64,000 nucleotides of DNA from DASWIP01 sp036397635. GTDB lineage: Bacteria > Actinomycetota > AC-67. The notes under the pieces are model-generated. The model saw only the letters and a program-made list of their open reading frames with translations, was not told where the DNA came from and made no database searches. The translations under genes were made by a program, and so were the position numbers. Location: positions 35,035 to 99,034 of the forward strand of contig DASWIP010000012.1 of NCBI GenBank assembly GCA_036397635.1, given 5' to 3'. Each line of letters starts with the position of its first letter. Position 1 is the first letter of the stretch. Shown in pieces: positions 7,354-16,670 of the stretch.

Positions 7354-8863
7354 CGGTCATCACCTCTCGCACCGTCGGGCCGATCTCGTAGAGCAGCGTC
7401 GAGGCGTTCGCCGGATGCGGCCACGCACGCGCCGAGATCCGGTCGCCGGCGCGGCCGTGCACCCACACGCCGGCTGCCACCAGCGCCCCGTCGACGCGCT
7501 CGCGCCGTTGCGCGGCAAGCGACCCCAGCAGACCGGTCAACACGTCGCCGGTCCCACCCTGCGCCAGCGCTTCCGATCCGGTCATGTTGACGAGCAGCTC
7601 GCCGTCCGGCGACGCGATGACGGTTCCCTGGCCCTTGAAGACCACGATCGCGTTTAGACGCTCGGCGGCGGCGCGCGCGGTCCCCAGTCGGTCGGCTTCC
7701 AGCTCGCCTGCGGACCGGTCGAGCAGCCGCGACAGCTCGCCGGCGTGCGGCGTCACGATGGTCGTCCCGCGCCGTGACGCAAGCTCGTCGACGGCACCGG
7801 CGTAGGCGTTCAACCCGTCGGCGTCGGCCACCACCGGCAGATCCGTCTCCGCGAGCAGCGCGCGCACGGCCTCGACGGTCGCGGGATGCGTCGTCAGCCC
7901 CGGCCCGAGCGCGATCGCGTGGAACTCTCCCAGCCGAGGCCGCAGCAGATCCAGCGCCTTCGGGTCCAGGGTGCCTTCGGCGCTCTCCGGCGCGGGGATC
8001 GTGGTCATCTCGGGGATGCGCGCGAGCACCACCCGGCACACATCCTCCGGCGCGAGCAGCGTCGTCAGCCCAGCACCGGCGTGGATCGCTGCGCCGCAGA
8101 CCAAACCGGCCGCACCCGGCATCGCGCGCGAGCCGGCGACGACCAGCAATGTGCCGACGCGACGCTTGTTCGTGCCGAGCGCGCGCACCGGAAGCTGCTC
8201 GCGAACATCGGCGGCGGCGAGTGCGCGCGCGGTCGCCTCGAGGCCCGGCGGCAGACCGATGTCGGCGACCTCGACGTGGCCGGCGTACGCGGCGCCGGGC
8301 ATGAACAGCAGACCCGGCTTCTGGCCTCCGAAGGTCACCGTCGCATCGGCTTCGACCGCGAGACCCGGGATCGCGCCGGTGTCGGCGTCGATGCCGCTGG
8401 GCACATCCACCGCCAGGATCGGCGCGTCCGAGTCGTTCAAAGCCTGGATCGCCGCGGCGGCCGGACCCTCGGGCGCGCGCGTCAGCCCGACCCCGAAGAT
8501 GGCGTCGATCACCAGATCGGCGTCGCGCAGCGCGCGCGCCAGATCCGCGGCGGGTCGAACAGGCCCGCGGAAGCGCGCGCGCTGCTCGCCCGGCAAGCCC
8601 GAGAGGTCGTCCCATAACAGCACCGCGGTCGCATGCGCGCCCCAGCGGTGCAGGACGCGTGCCGCCACCAGCCCGTCGCCGCCGTTGTTGCCCTTGCCAC
8701 AGACGACGACGACTCGACGGCCGTAGCACCCGCCGAGCAGCGCGCGCGCAGCGCGCGCGACCGCGAACCCGGCGTTCTCCATGAGCTGCTCGACCGGAAC
8801 ACCGCGCGCCTCCGCCTGGGCGTCTTGACGCTTCACGTCCGTTGCCAGCAGGACGTCGAGCAT
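7346..8863 (-). CDS. nnr: Bifunctional NAD(P)HX epimerase / ADP-dependent dehydratase
   Basis: This fused enzyme repairs hydrated NADH and NADPH. The N-terminal half (about 1-215) is the epimerase, with VVVCGKGNNGGDGLVAARVL. The C-terminal half is the ribokinase-like dehydratase, with GALIPGL-type substrate segments and the nucleotide motif AQGGTGDVLTGLLG near 437-450. At 505 residues it has the normal length for the fusion. Its ATG at 8863 directly abuts the glmS stop codon at 8864, and it overlaps alr by 8 bp. Confidence 0.95.
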   Translation of the reverse strand: MLDVLLATDVKRQDAQAEARGVPVEQLMENAGFAVARAARALLGGCYGRRVVVVCGKGNNGGDGLVAARVLHRWGAHATAVLLWDDLSGLPGEQRARFRGPVRPAADLARALRDADLVIDAIFGVGLTRAPEGPAAAAIQALNDSDAPILAVDVPSGIDADTGAIPGLAVEADATVTFGGQKPGLLFMPGAAYAGHVEVADIGLPPGLEATARALAAADVREQLPVRALGTNKRRVGTLLVVAGSRAMPGAAGLVCGAAIHAGAGLTTLLAPEDVCRVVLARIPEMTTIPAPESAEGTLDPKALDLLRPRLGEFHAIALGPGLTTHPATVEAVRALLAETDLPVVADADGLNAYAGAVDELASRRGTTIVTPHAGELSRLLDRSAGELEADRLGTARAAAERLNAIVVFKGQGTVIASPDGELLVNMTGSEALAQGGTGDVLTGLLGSLAAQRRERVDGALVAAGVWVHGRAGDRISARAWPHPANASTLLYEIGPTVREVMTGA

Positions 8864-10693
8864 CTACTCGACCGTGACGCTCTTGGCGAGGTTGCGCGGC
8901 TGGTCCACGTCGCAGCCCCGCAAGGTCGCCACCTCGTAGGCGAGCAGCTGCAGCGGCACCGTGACCAGCGCCGCGGAGAGCAGCTCCTCGGTCTTGGGCA
9001 CCTCGAGCACGCGGTCGGCGTGCCGCGCGACCTCGTCCCGATCGCCCTCCGAGCAGATCGCGATCACGAACGCGCCGCGCGCCTTGACCTCCTGGATATT
9101 CGAGATCGTCTTCGGATACACGTGCCCCCGGGTCGCGACCACGACCACCGGCACGCCTGCCTCGAGGAGCGCGATCGGCCCGTGCTTCATCTCCCCCGAC
9201 GCGAAGCCCTCCGCGTGAAGGTACGAGATCTCCTTGAGCTTCAACGCCCCTTCCAGCGCGACCGGGTAGCCGACCTGCCGCCCCATGAACAGCACGGTCG
9301 GCTTGTCGACGATCTCGCGCGCGATCGCCTGCACGTCCTCACGCAACGTCAGGGTCTGCTCGAGCAGCTCGGGCAGTCGGTGCAGCTCGCGGACGATGCG
9401 CGAGATCTCTGCCGGCCACATCGTGCCGCGCACCTGCGCCAGGTACAGCGCGAGCAGCTTCATCCCAACGAGTTGCGTCGCGAAGGTCTTGGTCGCCGCG
9501 ACCCCGACCTCGGGCTCAGCGTGCGTGTACAGGACGCCGTCGGCTTCCCGCGCGATGCTCGAGCCAACCACGTTGCACACCGCGATCAGCTTGGCGTGCT
9601 GCCGCTTGGCGAACCGCACCGCCTCGAGCGTGTCGATGCTCTCTCCGGATTGCGAGATGCCGATCACCAGCGTCGCGCGGTCCAGCACCGGATCCCGGTA
9701 CCGGAACTCGCTGGCGACGTCGATCTCCACCGGCACGCGCGTCCAGTGCTCGATCGCGTACTTCGCGATCAGGCCTGCGTGATAGCTCGTCCCGCACGCC
9801 ACCACGAAGACCTTGTCGACCTGGCGAAGCTCCTGCTCGTCCATCCTCAGCTCGTCGAGCATCAGGTGGCCGTCGGATGTCGAGCGTCCGCGCAGGGTGT
9901 TGGACACGGCCGCGGGCTGCTCGTAGATCTCCTTGAGCATGTAGGTGTCGAAACCGGCCTTCTCGGCGGCGGCGACGTCCCAGTCCACGTGGATCGCCGT
10001 TCCCTCGGCAGGCTCGCCGGAGAGGGTGGTGATCTGGAAGCCGTCGCGGCGGATCTCGACCACCTGGTCGTCGAGCACGTGCACCATGTCCCGCGTGTGC
10101 GGCAGCAACGCGGTCGGATCCGATGCGAGGAACGTCGCCTCGTCGTTGCGTCCCACGATCAACGGGCTGGTCCGCTTCGCCGCCACGATCACCCCCGGCG
10201 AGTCGGCCGCGACCACCGCGATAGAGAATGCGCCCTCGACCTTGGCCAGGGCAGCGCGCACGGCGCCGGTGAGGTCGCCCTCGTAGTGCGACTCGATCAG
10301 GTGCGCGAGCGTCTCGGTGTCCGTCTCACTCGCGAAGATGTGTCCCTCGATCTCCAGCGCACCCCGCAGCTCGAGGTAGTTCTCGACGATGCCGTTGTGG
10401 ATCACCGCGATCGTGCCGCGGCAATCCGAGTGGGGATGCGCGTTCGCATCGGTCGGGCCACCGTGGGTCGCCCACCGCGTGTGCCCGATGCCGCTCGAGC
10501 CGGGCAGGTCGAGCGCGCCCACCTCTTTCTCGAGCACCTCGAGCTTCCCCGCCTTGCGCGCGATGCTGATGGTCCCGCCGTCGACCACCGCGACGCCGGC
10601 GGAATCGTAGCCCCGGTATTCGAGACGGCGAAGCCCATCGATCAGGATCTGGAGAGCAGGTTGGTCGCCGACGACGCCGATGATGCCGCACAT
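8864..10693 (-). CDS. glmS: Glutamine:fructose-6-phosphate aminotransferase
   Basis: GlmS makes glucosamine-6-phosphate, the first step to UDP-GlcNAc. The 609-residue protein starts MCGIIGVVG, so the catalytic N-terminal Cys2 of the class II glutaminase domain is exposed after methionine removal. It has GYDSAGVAV and HTRWATHG in the glutaminase domain, two SIS sugar-phosphate domains (VACGTSYHAGL and SQSGESIDT), and the typical C-terminal LAKSVTVE. It follows glmM, the next step in the same pathway. No glmS ribozyme is seen in the 56-base gap upstream. Confidence 0.97.
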   Translation of the reverse strand: MCGIIGVVGDQPALQILIDGLRRLEYRGYDSAGVAVVDGGTISIARKAGKLEVLEKEVGALDLPGSSGIGHTRWATHGGPTDANAHPHSDCRGTIAVIHNGIVENYLELRGALEIEGHIFASETDTETLAHLIESHYEGDLTGAVRAALAKVEGAFSIAVVAADSPGVIVAAKRTSPLIVGRNDEATFLASDPTALLPHTRDMVHVLDDQVVEIRRDGFQITTLSGEPAEGTAIHVDWDVAAAEKAGFDTYMLKEIYEQPAAVSNTLRGRSTSDGHLMLDELRMDEQELRQVDKVFVVACGTSYHAGLIAKYAIEHWTRVPVEIDVASEFRYRDPVLDRATLVIGISQSGESIDTLEAVRFAKRQHAKLIAVCNVVGSSIAREADGVLYTHAEPEVGVAATKTFATQLVGMKLLALYLAQVRGTMWPAEISRIVRELHRLPELLEQTLTLREDVQAIAREIVDKPTVLFMGRQVGYPVALEGALKLKEISYLHAEGFASGEMKHGPIALLEAGVPVVVVATRGHVYPKTISNIQEVKARGAFVIAICSEGDRDEVARHADRVLEVPKTEELLSAALVTVPLQLLAYEVATLRGCDVDQPRNLAKSVTVE

Positions 10694-10749
10694 GTCGCCA
10701 GTCTATCCGCCGAGCCCGGGACACAGGCCCGAGCGGGCATCAGCACTGC

Positions 10750-12063
10750 TCAGGCGAGCGTGCGCTCGATGACGCCGGCCACACGCTCGGCCGCCGCGCG
10801 CGCGAGATCCGCCGAGGTCGCCTCGACCATCACGCGGACGACCGGCTCGGTCCCCGACGCGCGCACTAGCACCCGGCCATCCTCGTCCAATTCGCCGGCG
10901 ACCAGACGAACCTCGTCCCAGATCGGCTGCGCCTCGGGCAGACCGTCGCGGTCCTTGACCCGGACGTTGAGCAGCACCTGCGGGAACCGGGGGACCGCCT
11001 TCGCGAGGTCGTGGAGTCCCCGGCCGCTCCGCACGATCACGTCGAGCAGCCGCAGCGCGGTCAGGATGCCGTCGCCGGTCGTGTGGCGATCGAGGAACAT
11101 GATATGGCCGGACTGCTCGCCGCCCATGACGATCCCCTGCTCGAGCATCGCGGCGAGAACATTGCGGTCGCCGACCTTGGTCTCAACCACGCGGATGTGC
11201 TCGCGTTCCATGGCCCGCCGGAACCCAAGGTTGGCCATCACGGTCGTAACGACCGCATCGGCCGGCAGACGGCCGCGTGCGCGTGCGTCGATCGCGCAGA
11301 TGCCCAAGATCTGATCGCCGTCCACCAGCTCACCGTGCTCATCGACGGCGATGAATCGGTCGGCGTCGCCGTCGTGGGCGATGCCGAGGTGGGCGCCGTG
11401 CTCGCGGACCATGCGCTGCAGGTGCTCGGGATGCGTCGAACCGCACCCATCGTTGATGTTGGTGCCGTCGGGATCGGCGAACAGCACCGAGACGTCTGCC
11501 CCTGCGCGGCGGTAGACCTCGGGCGCAACCAGCGACGCCGCGCCGTTGGCGCAGTCCACGACCACGCGCAGCCCCGCGAGCGAGGGCTCCCCCTCCAGCA
11601 GGAAGTCCTCGTAGCGCTCGTCGGCATCCTCAAGCTCTGCCACCTCGCCGTCGGCGATCTTGACCGGCGCCAGCTCTTCCTCGATCTGGTCCTCGATCGC
11701 ATCCGCGAGCTTCATGCCGTCGTGGCCGAAGAACTTGATGCCGTTGTCGCGCGCAGGGTTGTGCGACGCGCTGATAACCGCGCCCGCCGCCGCGCCGGTG
11801 ACGCGGACCAGATGCGCGACCCCAGCCGACGGCATCACGCCGACCGAGAGCGCCTCGGCACCGGCCACCGCGATCCCGGCTGCGAGCGCGCGCTCGAGCG
11901 CAGGCCCAGAGGCGCGCGTATCGCGTCCGATCAGGATGCGGGGCGAGTCATGCTCGGCGCCGAGCACGCGCGCAGCCGCCGCGCCGAGAGAGCGCGCGAG
12001 ATCGTCGGTGAGTGTCTCGCCGTAGGTGCCGCGGACGCCGTCGGTGCCGAAGAGACGGCCCAT
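10750..12063 (-). CDS. glmM: Phosphoglucosamine mutase
   Basis: GlmM converts glucosamine-6-phosphate to the 1-phosphate for UDP-GlcNAc synthesis. The 437-residue product starts MGRLFGTDGVRGTYGE, has the phosphoserine loop ISASHNPARDNGIKFFG near residues 98-114, the metal loop DGDADR near 235-240 and the sugar-binding GGEQSGHI. It begins 8 bases after the rpsI stop, in the conserved rplM-rpsI-glmM order. Confidence 0.97.
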   Translation of the reverse strand: MGRLFGTDGVRGTYGETLTDDLARSLGAAAARVLGAEHDSPRILIGRDTRASGPALERALAAGIAVAGAEALSVGVMPSAGVAHLVRVTGAAAGAVISASHNPARDNGIKFFGHDGMKLADAIEDQIEEELAPVKIADGEVAELEDADERYEDFLLEGEPSLAGLRVVVDCANGAASLVAPEVYRRAGADVSVLFADPDGTNINDGCGSTHPEHLQRMVREHGAHLGIAHDGDADRFIAVDEHGELVDGDQILGICAIDARARGRLPADAVVTTVMANLGFRRAMEREHIRVVETKVGDRNVLAAMLEQGIVMGGEQSGHIMFLDRHTTGDGILTALRLLDVIVRSGRGLHDLAKAVPRFPQVLLNVRVKDRDGLPEAQPIWDEVRLVAGELDEDGRVLVRASGTEPVVRVMVEATSADLARAAAERVAGVIERTLA

Positions 12064-12071
12064 GCGCCCGA

Positions 12072-12473
12072 TCAGCGCTTGGAGTACTGCGGCGCCTTAC
12101 GGGCCTTCTTGAGCCCGTACTTGCGGCGCTCCTTGACGCGCGCGTCCCGCGTCAGCAGACCCTTGCGCTTCAGCTCTCCACGAAGGGTTGGATCGATCTC
12201 GCAGAGCGCGCGCGCGATGCCGTGACGCAGCGCACCCGCCTGACCGGTCATCCCCCCGCCGTCGATGATCGCTGCGATGTCATAGCGGTCCATGGTGTTG
12301 GTCGCGCGCAACGGTTCGGTCACGACCATGCGCAACACCGGCCGCGGGAAATAGTCCTCGAGGGAACGCTCGCCGTTGATGAAGAACCGGCCGCTGCCGG
12401 GGGCGACGCGGACGCGCGCGACCGCTTCCTTGCGTCGCCCGGTCGCGCGGGCCATCTCCTGGATCGTGGGCAC
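12072..12473 (-). CDS. rpsI: 30S ribosomal protein S9
   Basis: S9 contacts P-site tRNA through its C-terminal tail, here YGLKKARKAPQYSKR with the conserved final SKR. I favour the GTG start at 12473 (133 residues), which overlaps the rplM stop by 1 base and has a GGAGG about 10 bases upstream. The alternative ATG at 12455 (MARATGRRKEAVARV) has no well-spaced ribosome-binding site. It is translationally coupled to rplM. Confidence 0.95.
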   Translation of the reverse strand: MPTIQEMARATGRRKEAVARVRVAPGSGRFFINGERSLEDYFPRPVLRMVVTEPLRATNTMDRYDIAAIIDGGGMTGQAGALRHGIARALCEIDPTLRGELKRKGLLTRDARVKERRKYGLKKARKAPQYSKR

Positions 12474-12916
12474 TAGCGTTGCACCTCCGGCGGAGCGTAG
12501 GGCTCGGGCTTCTGGGCGTCGTGCGGGTGCTCGGCACCGGCGTAGACGTGGAGCTTGTCGGCCATCTGGCGGCCGAGTCTGTTCTTCGGCAGCATCCCCT
12601 TGACGGCCAGCTCGATCGCGCGCTCGGGGCGCGTCTGCATTAGCCGCTCGTAGCTGACCTCCTTGAGGCCACCGGGATGCCCCGAGTGCCGCCGCGCGAA
12701 CTTCTGCTGCAGCTTGCGTCCGGTCAGCCGGGTTTTCGCCGCGTTGATGACGACCACGTGATCCCCGGTGTCGATGTGGGGGGCGAACATCGGCTTGTGC
12801 TTTCCCCGGAGCAGACGGGCGACGTCGGCGGCCAGACGACCGAGGACACGGCCGTCTGCATCCAGCACCCACCAGCGGCGCTGCACGTCAGAAGGTTTCG
12901 GAGAGTAGGTCTTCAT
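12473..12916 (-). CDS. rplM: 50S ribosomal protein L13
   Basis: L13 is an early assembly protein of the large subunit. The 147-residue product opens MKTYSPKPSDVQRRWWVLDA and has the family blocks GDHVVVINAAKTRLTGRKLQQK and AVKGMLPKNRLGRQMADKLHVYAG. Its length is normal. It overlaps rpsI by 1 base; the 36 bases upstream separate it from a small membrane-protein gene. Confidence 0.97.
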   Translation of the reverse strand: MKTYSPKPSDVQRRWWVLDADGRVLGRLAADVARLLRGKHKPMFAPHIDTGDHVVVINAAKTRLTGRKLQQKFARRHSGHPGGLKEVSYERLMQTRPERAIELAVKGMLPKNRLGRQMADKLHVYAGAEHPHDAQKPEPYAPPEVQR

Positions 12917-12952
12917 GAGAATGAAAAGTCGCAGGTCAGCGGCCAGGAAAGG

Positions 12953-13300
12953 CTACCGGTCGAAGGGTTCGGGGTCAACACGCTCGTCCTTCCGAACCGC
13001 CCTGCGCCTCGGAACCAGCCCCCTGGATTCCAGGGCCACCCCCGCCCGGAAGGAGGCCGCGCTGGCCGCGATCGCCAGGAACAGCTGCACCCAACCCGGC
13101 TCGATCAGGTCCCCGAGCAACCACCAGACCAACATCCCGCCCGCGATCACGTAGCCCACGGTCACGCCGACGAGGATCCGGCGAACCGCACCCGGCGGGG
13201 GCGGGCCATGCTCGCGTCGCAAGCGCGTCGAGCGAACGCCCCAGCGACCCATCAGCGCGAGGGCGACAAGGGCGACCAGGATCCCCAGGAACCGTTCCAC
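12953..13300 (-). CDS. Small predicted membrane protein, unknown function
   Basis: I do not recognise this 115-residue protein. It shows three hydrophobic stretches at roughly residues 3-22, 42-63 and 69-89 and a basic, charged C-terminus (RRRAVRKDERVDPEP), so it is probably an inner-membrane protein. It lies 9 bases after the truA stop in the same direction, so it is likely translated from the same message. The ATG at 13300 is the only plausible start. High GC at third positions supports real coding. Confidence 0.65.
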   Translation of the reverse strand: MERFLGILVALVALALMGRWGVRSTRLRREHGPPPPGAVRRILVGVTVGYVIAGGMLVWWLLGDLIEPGWVQLFLAIAASAASFRAGVALESRGLVPRRRAVRKDERVDPEPFDR

Positions 13301-13309
13301 GATCCGAGC

Positions 13310-14080
13310 CTATCGGGTACGCCGACCCGTGGCGGACGCGAACGGGTCTGGGCGGTAGACCACTCGCATCAGGTGCAATCCGCGCGCCGGCGCGACCGGG
13401 CCCGCGGCGGCTCGATCGCGGGCCCCGAGCGCGGCGACCACGTCCTGCGGCGCGCGCTTCCCCCTGCCCACCTCGAGCAGCATCCCCACCATCGAGCGCA
13501 CCTGCTGATGGCAGAACGCGTCGGCGACCACCTCGAAGCGGAGGTCGTCTCCCGTGCGGGTGACCCCCACCCGCCGCACGCGCCTGACGAGCGAGCCGTC
13601 CCCCCGGCGGCAGAACGACGAGAAGTCGTGCTCGCCGACGAAAGCGCGCCCCGCGGCGCGCATCGTGGTCAGGGTCAGCCGGGCAGGCTCCCACACCTCG
13701 AAACGATCACGGAAGGGGTCGGGCGCATCGCTCTGGTAAACGCGGTAATCGTACTCGCGCCGCATGGCCGAGAAGCGCGCGTCGAAGCCATCGGGAGCCT
13801 CGGCCGCCGCGCGGATCGCGATCTCGGGGCCGAGCCATCGGTTCAGCCGCGCGCGCACCCACGCTGGATCCGTCCCATCGGGCGCATCGAACGACACCAC
13901 CTGCCCCGCCGCATGCACACCCGCATCCGTCCGTCCCGCGCCGGTGATCCCGATCGGCGCGCGCAGGATCGTCGTCAGTCGCTCCTCCAGCTCCCCCTGC
14001 ACCGTCCGCACGGTCGGCCGCTGGCGGGCGAACCCGGAGAAGCCCGTGCCGTCATAAGCGAGCAGCAGCGCGACCTTCAT
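13310..14080 (-). CDS. truA: tRNA pseudouridine(38-40) synthase
   Basis: TruA makes pseudouridine at positions 38-40 of the tRNA anticodon arm. The 256-residue product shows the substrate-clamping LAYDGTGFSGFARQ, the catalytic motif GAGRTDAGVHAAGQV with its aspartate, and the C-terminal RSMVGMLLEVGRGK. I chose ATG at 14080 (MKVALLLAYDG) with GGAGG 12 bases upstream; a GTG at 14101 would add seven residues. It follows rplQ after a gap of about 200 bases that holds no gene I can support. Confidence 0.94.
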   Translation of the reverse strand: MKVALLLAYDGTGFSGFARQRPTVRTVQGELEERLTTILRAPIGITGAGRTDAGVHAAGQVVSFDAPDGTDPAWVRARLNRWLGPEIAIRAAAEAPDGFDARFSAMRREYDYRVYQSDAPDPFRDRFEVWEPARLTLTTMRAAGRAFVGEHDFSSFCRRGDGSLVRRVRRVGVTRTGDDLRFEVVADAFCHQQVRSMVGMLLEVGRGKRAPQDVVAALGARDRAAAGPVAPARGLHLMRVVYRPDPFASATGRRTR

Positions 14081-14279
14081 CCAGACGCTAAGCCTCCGCA
14101 CCCAAGCGCTCGAGGGTCATGCGAAGATGGTATCCGTTGGCCATCGCCGGAAGACTCGTTGTCCATGAACCGCTCGAACAACTCCGTGTCGTCCTTGAGC
14201 TGGGCGATCCGGGATGGCTGGAGCCCCGGCTCCCGCGGCAGCGCCGCTCCGAGTTCGCGACCGGGCCGACCCGAGGGGT

Positions 14280-14666
14280 CTACTCTTCCGACTTTTCCGA
14301 CGCACCCTCGCCCTGCTCCACCAGTTCGATGATCGCCATCGGCGCCGAGTCTCCCTTGCGGAAGCCGGCCTTGACGATCCTGGTGTAGCCGCCGGGCCGC
14401 GCGGCGAACCGGGGCCCGATCTCGGCGAAGAGCTTGTGCACGACACCCTTGTCGGTGATCGTGCGCAGGACCTGCCTGCGCGCGGCGAGGTCTCCGCGCT
14501 TCGCGTGGGTGATCAAGTGCTCTGCGAGCGGGCGCACGGCGCGCGCGCGCGCCACGGTTGTCTTGACGCTGCCCTGGCGGAACAGCGACGCGGCGATCCC
14601 GGCGAGCATCAAGCGCTGATGCTTCGGCCCGGATCCGAGCCGGGGTCCCTTCTTCGGCGTCGGCAT
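14280..14666 (-). CDS. rplQ: 50S ribosomal protein L17
   Basis: The 128-residue product starts MPTPKKGPRLGSGPKHQRLM and contains the L17 block SVKTTVARARAVRPLAEHLIT. L17 sits near the peptide exit tunnel. It carries a short acidic tail (EQGEGASEKSEE), as in many actinobacteria. It follows rpoA with a 2-base gap, so the two are coupled as in the standard alpha operon. Confidence 0.96.
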   Translation of the reverse strand: MPTPKKGPRLGSGPKHQRLMLAGIAASLFRQGSVKTTVARARAVRPLAEHLITHAKRGDLAARRQVLRTITDKGVVHKLFAEIGPRFAARPGGYTRIVKAGFRKGDSAPMAIIELVEQGEGASEKSEE

Positions 14667-14668
14667 CG

Positions 14669-15598
14669 CTACTCGCCCCTCAGGCCGAGCCCCATCTCGG
14701 CCAGCTTCTGCTTGACCTCGTCGATGGACTTCTGGCCGAAGTTGCGGATGTCGAGCAGGTCCTGCTCGGTGCGCTGCACCAGATCGCCCACGGTCTGGAT
14801 GCCCTCCCGCTTGAGGCAGTTGTATGAGCGGACCGAGAAGTCCATCTCCTCGATCGGCAGCGCCATGTCCGACGCGTGCGCGAGATCCTCCGGCGCCGGC
14901 CCGAGCGTCAGCGCCTGCGCCTCGGAAAGCTCCGCGACCAGGCCGAGCAGCTCGACCAGCGTGCGCCCTGCGGCCGCCATGGCCTCCTTGGGCGTGATGG
15001 CGCCGTCGGTCTCGACGTCCAGGACCAGCTTGTCGAAGTCGGTCTGCTGCTCGACGCGCGTGTGCTCAACCAGATAGGTGCACCGCCGCACCGGCGAGTA
15101 GATCGAGTCGATGGGGATCACGCCGATCGTGTCCGAGCGCTTGTTCTTCTCCCCGGTCACGTAACCGCGACCGCGCTCGACCACCAGCTCCATATCCAGC
15201 CGGCCCTTGCCGTTCAACGTCGCGATCCGCAGGTCGGGGTTGAGCACCTCGATCCCGCTCGGGATCTCGATGTCGCCGGCGAGCACGTCGTGCGGGCCCT
15301 GCGCGCGCAAGAAGACGCTGACGGGATCGTCGTGCTCGGAGCGCAGAACGACTTCCTTGATGTTCAGGATGATGTCTGTGACATCCTCCTTGATCCCCGG
15401 GATCGTCGAGAACTCGTGCTGGATCCCTTCGATCCGGATCTGCGTCACCGCCGCACCGGGGATCGACGACAGCAGAGTTCGGCGAAGCGAGTTGCCCAGC
15501 GTGTAGCCGAACCCCTTCTCGAGCGGCTCGATCGTGAACTTCCACCGCGTATCGGTCAGGGGTTCCTCGACGATCTGCGGCCTGTGAACGATAAGCAA
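14669..15598 (-). CDS. rpoA: DNA-directed RNA polymerase subunit alpha
   Basis: Alpha dimerises to seed RNA polymerase assembly. The N-terminal domain (about 1-225) has GFGYTLGNSLRRTLLSSIPG, and the C-terminal domain (about 240-305) has the DNA- and regulator-binding NCLKREGIQTVGDLVQRTEQ segment. I chose the TTG start at 15598, giving 309 residues, because it aligns with the usual N-terminus (LIVHRPQIVEE) and has GGAGG 6 bases upstream. The GTG at 15622 would add eight atypical residues. Confidence 0.96.
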   Translation of the reverse strand: MLIVHRPQIVEEPLTDTRWKFTIEPLEKGFGYTLGNSLRRTLLSSIPGAAVTQIRIEGIQHEFSTIPGIKEDVTDIILNIKEVVLRSEHDDPVSVFLRAQGPHDVLAGDIEIPSGIEVLNPDLRIATLNGKGRLDMELVVERGRGYVTGEKNKRSDTIGVIPIDSIYSPVRRCTYLVEHTRVEQQTDFDKLVLDVETDGAITPKEAMAAAGRTLVELLGLVAELSEAQALTLGPAPEDLAHASDMALPIEEMDFSVRSYNCLKREGIQTVGDLVQRTEQDLLDIRNFGQKSIDEVKQKLAEMGLGLRGE

Positions 15599-15642
15599 GG
15601 TTCTCCTCCCTTGGCCCCGCACGGAGCGGAACCACGTTTCCG

Positions 15643-16269
15643 TTACTTCGAGTAGAGCTCCACGATCAGCTGCTCGGCGACCGGCACATCGATCGAGGTG
15701 CGATCCGGGAGCTGCCGGACGGTCGCCTTGAGCCCGTCACGGTCCACCTCGAGCCAGTCGGCGGGCGACCGGGTCTCGTTGACTGCGAGCGCGTGGATGA
15801 CCGGCTGCATGCTGCGGCTCTTCTGCGTGATCGAGATCACGTCGCCCGGCCGGATCTGCATCGACGGGATGCTTGCCCGGCGTCCGTTGCGCTCCACATG
15901 GCCGTGGCGCACCATCTGGCGAGCCTGGTCCCGCGACAGCGCGAACCCGGTCCGGTACAGCACGTTGTCCAGGCGCGTTTCCAGAAGCCGGAGCAGGTTC
16001 TCGCCGGTGATGCCCTTGAGGCGCGTCGCCTCCTCGTAGTAGTTGCGGAACTGGCGCTCGAGCACGCCGTAGATCCGGCGGGCCTTCTGCTTCTCGCGTA
16101 GCTGCATCAGGTACTCGGACTCCTTGGTCCGGTTCCTGCCGTGCTGACCCGGCGGGAAGGGACGCTTCTCGACGGGGCACTTCGGCGATTCGCACTTGGG
16201 GCCCTTCAGATAGAGCTTCATCTTCTCGCGCCTGCAGAGCTTGCAGTCGGGACCGGTGTACCGAGCCAT
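15643..16269 (-). CDS. rpsD: 30S ribosomal protein S4 (zinc-binding form)
   Basis: S4 nucleates assembly of the 30S body and often represses its own operon. The 208-residue product has four cysteines at C9, C12, C26 and C31, so it is the zinc-binding form, and an S4 RNA-binding domain (ETRLDNVLYRTGFALSRDQARQMVRHGHV). The start ATG at 16269 overlaps the rpsK stop as ATGA; a longer frame to 16299 lies inside rpsK. Only one rpsD is seen. Confidence 0.97.
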   Translation of the reverse strand: MARYTGPDCKLCRREKMKLYLKGPKCESPKCPVEKRPFPPGQHGRNRTKESEYLMQLREKQKARRIYGVLERQFRNYYEEATRLKGITGENLLRLLETRLDNVLYRTGFALSRDQARQMVRHGHVERNGRRASIPSMQIRPGDVISITQKSRSMQPVIHALAVNETRSPADWLEVDRDGLKATVRQLPDRTSIDVPVAEQLIVELYSK

Positions 16270-16655
16270 CACACCCTCCTGCGGCGCGGCGGCCGGCACC
16301 CGTTATGGGGAACCGGGGTGACGTCTTGGATACCGGCGACCTCGAGCCCGGCGGCGGCGAGGGAGCGGATCGCGGTCTCACGGCCCGAGCCGGGACCCTT
16401 CACGAACACGTCCACGCGCTTGACGCCATGCTCCATCGCGCGGCGCGCAGCGGCTTCCGCTGCCAGCTGAGCGGCGAACGGCGTCGACTTACGCGAGCCC
16501 TTGAAGCCCACGTTGCCGCTGGACGCCCACGAGATCGTGTGGCCCTGCGGGTCGGTGATGGTCACGATCGTGTTGTTGAAACTGGACTTGATGTGGGCGT
16601 GCGCATGCGGGATGTTCTTCTTCTCCTTGCGCTTCGCCTTCTTGGGCTTCGCCAA
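16269..16655 (-). CDS. rpsK: 30S ribosomal protein S11
   Basis: The 128-residue product has the S11 core: HIKSSFNNTIVTITDPQGH, WASSGNVGFKGSRKSTPFAAQ and the C-terminal IQDVTPVPHNGCRPPRRRRV. S11 lines the 30S platform near the E site. The N-terminus is short and very basic (MAKPKKAKRKEKKN). It overlaps rpsD by 1 base and follows rpsM after 15 bases. Confidence 0.97.
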   Translation of the reverse strand: MAKPKKAKRKEKKNIPHAHAHIKSSFNNTIVTITDPQGHTISWASSGNVGFKGSRKSTPFAAQLAAEAAARRAMEHGVKRVDVFVKGPGSGRETAIRSLAAAGLEVAGIQDVTPVPHNGCRPPRRRRV

Positions 16656-16670
16656 CCGCTTCTCCCTCTC

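Noticed and set aside
8633..11314. An 893-residue plus-strand open frame across nnr, glmS and glmM
   Set aside because: It spans three certain minus-strand genes and has biased, motif-free composition.
14102..14279. Small frames between truA and rplQ
   Set aside because: Only composition-driven frames without ribosome-binding sites or recognisable products; no clear promoter or terminator either.
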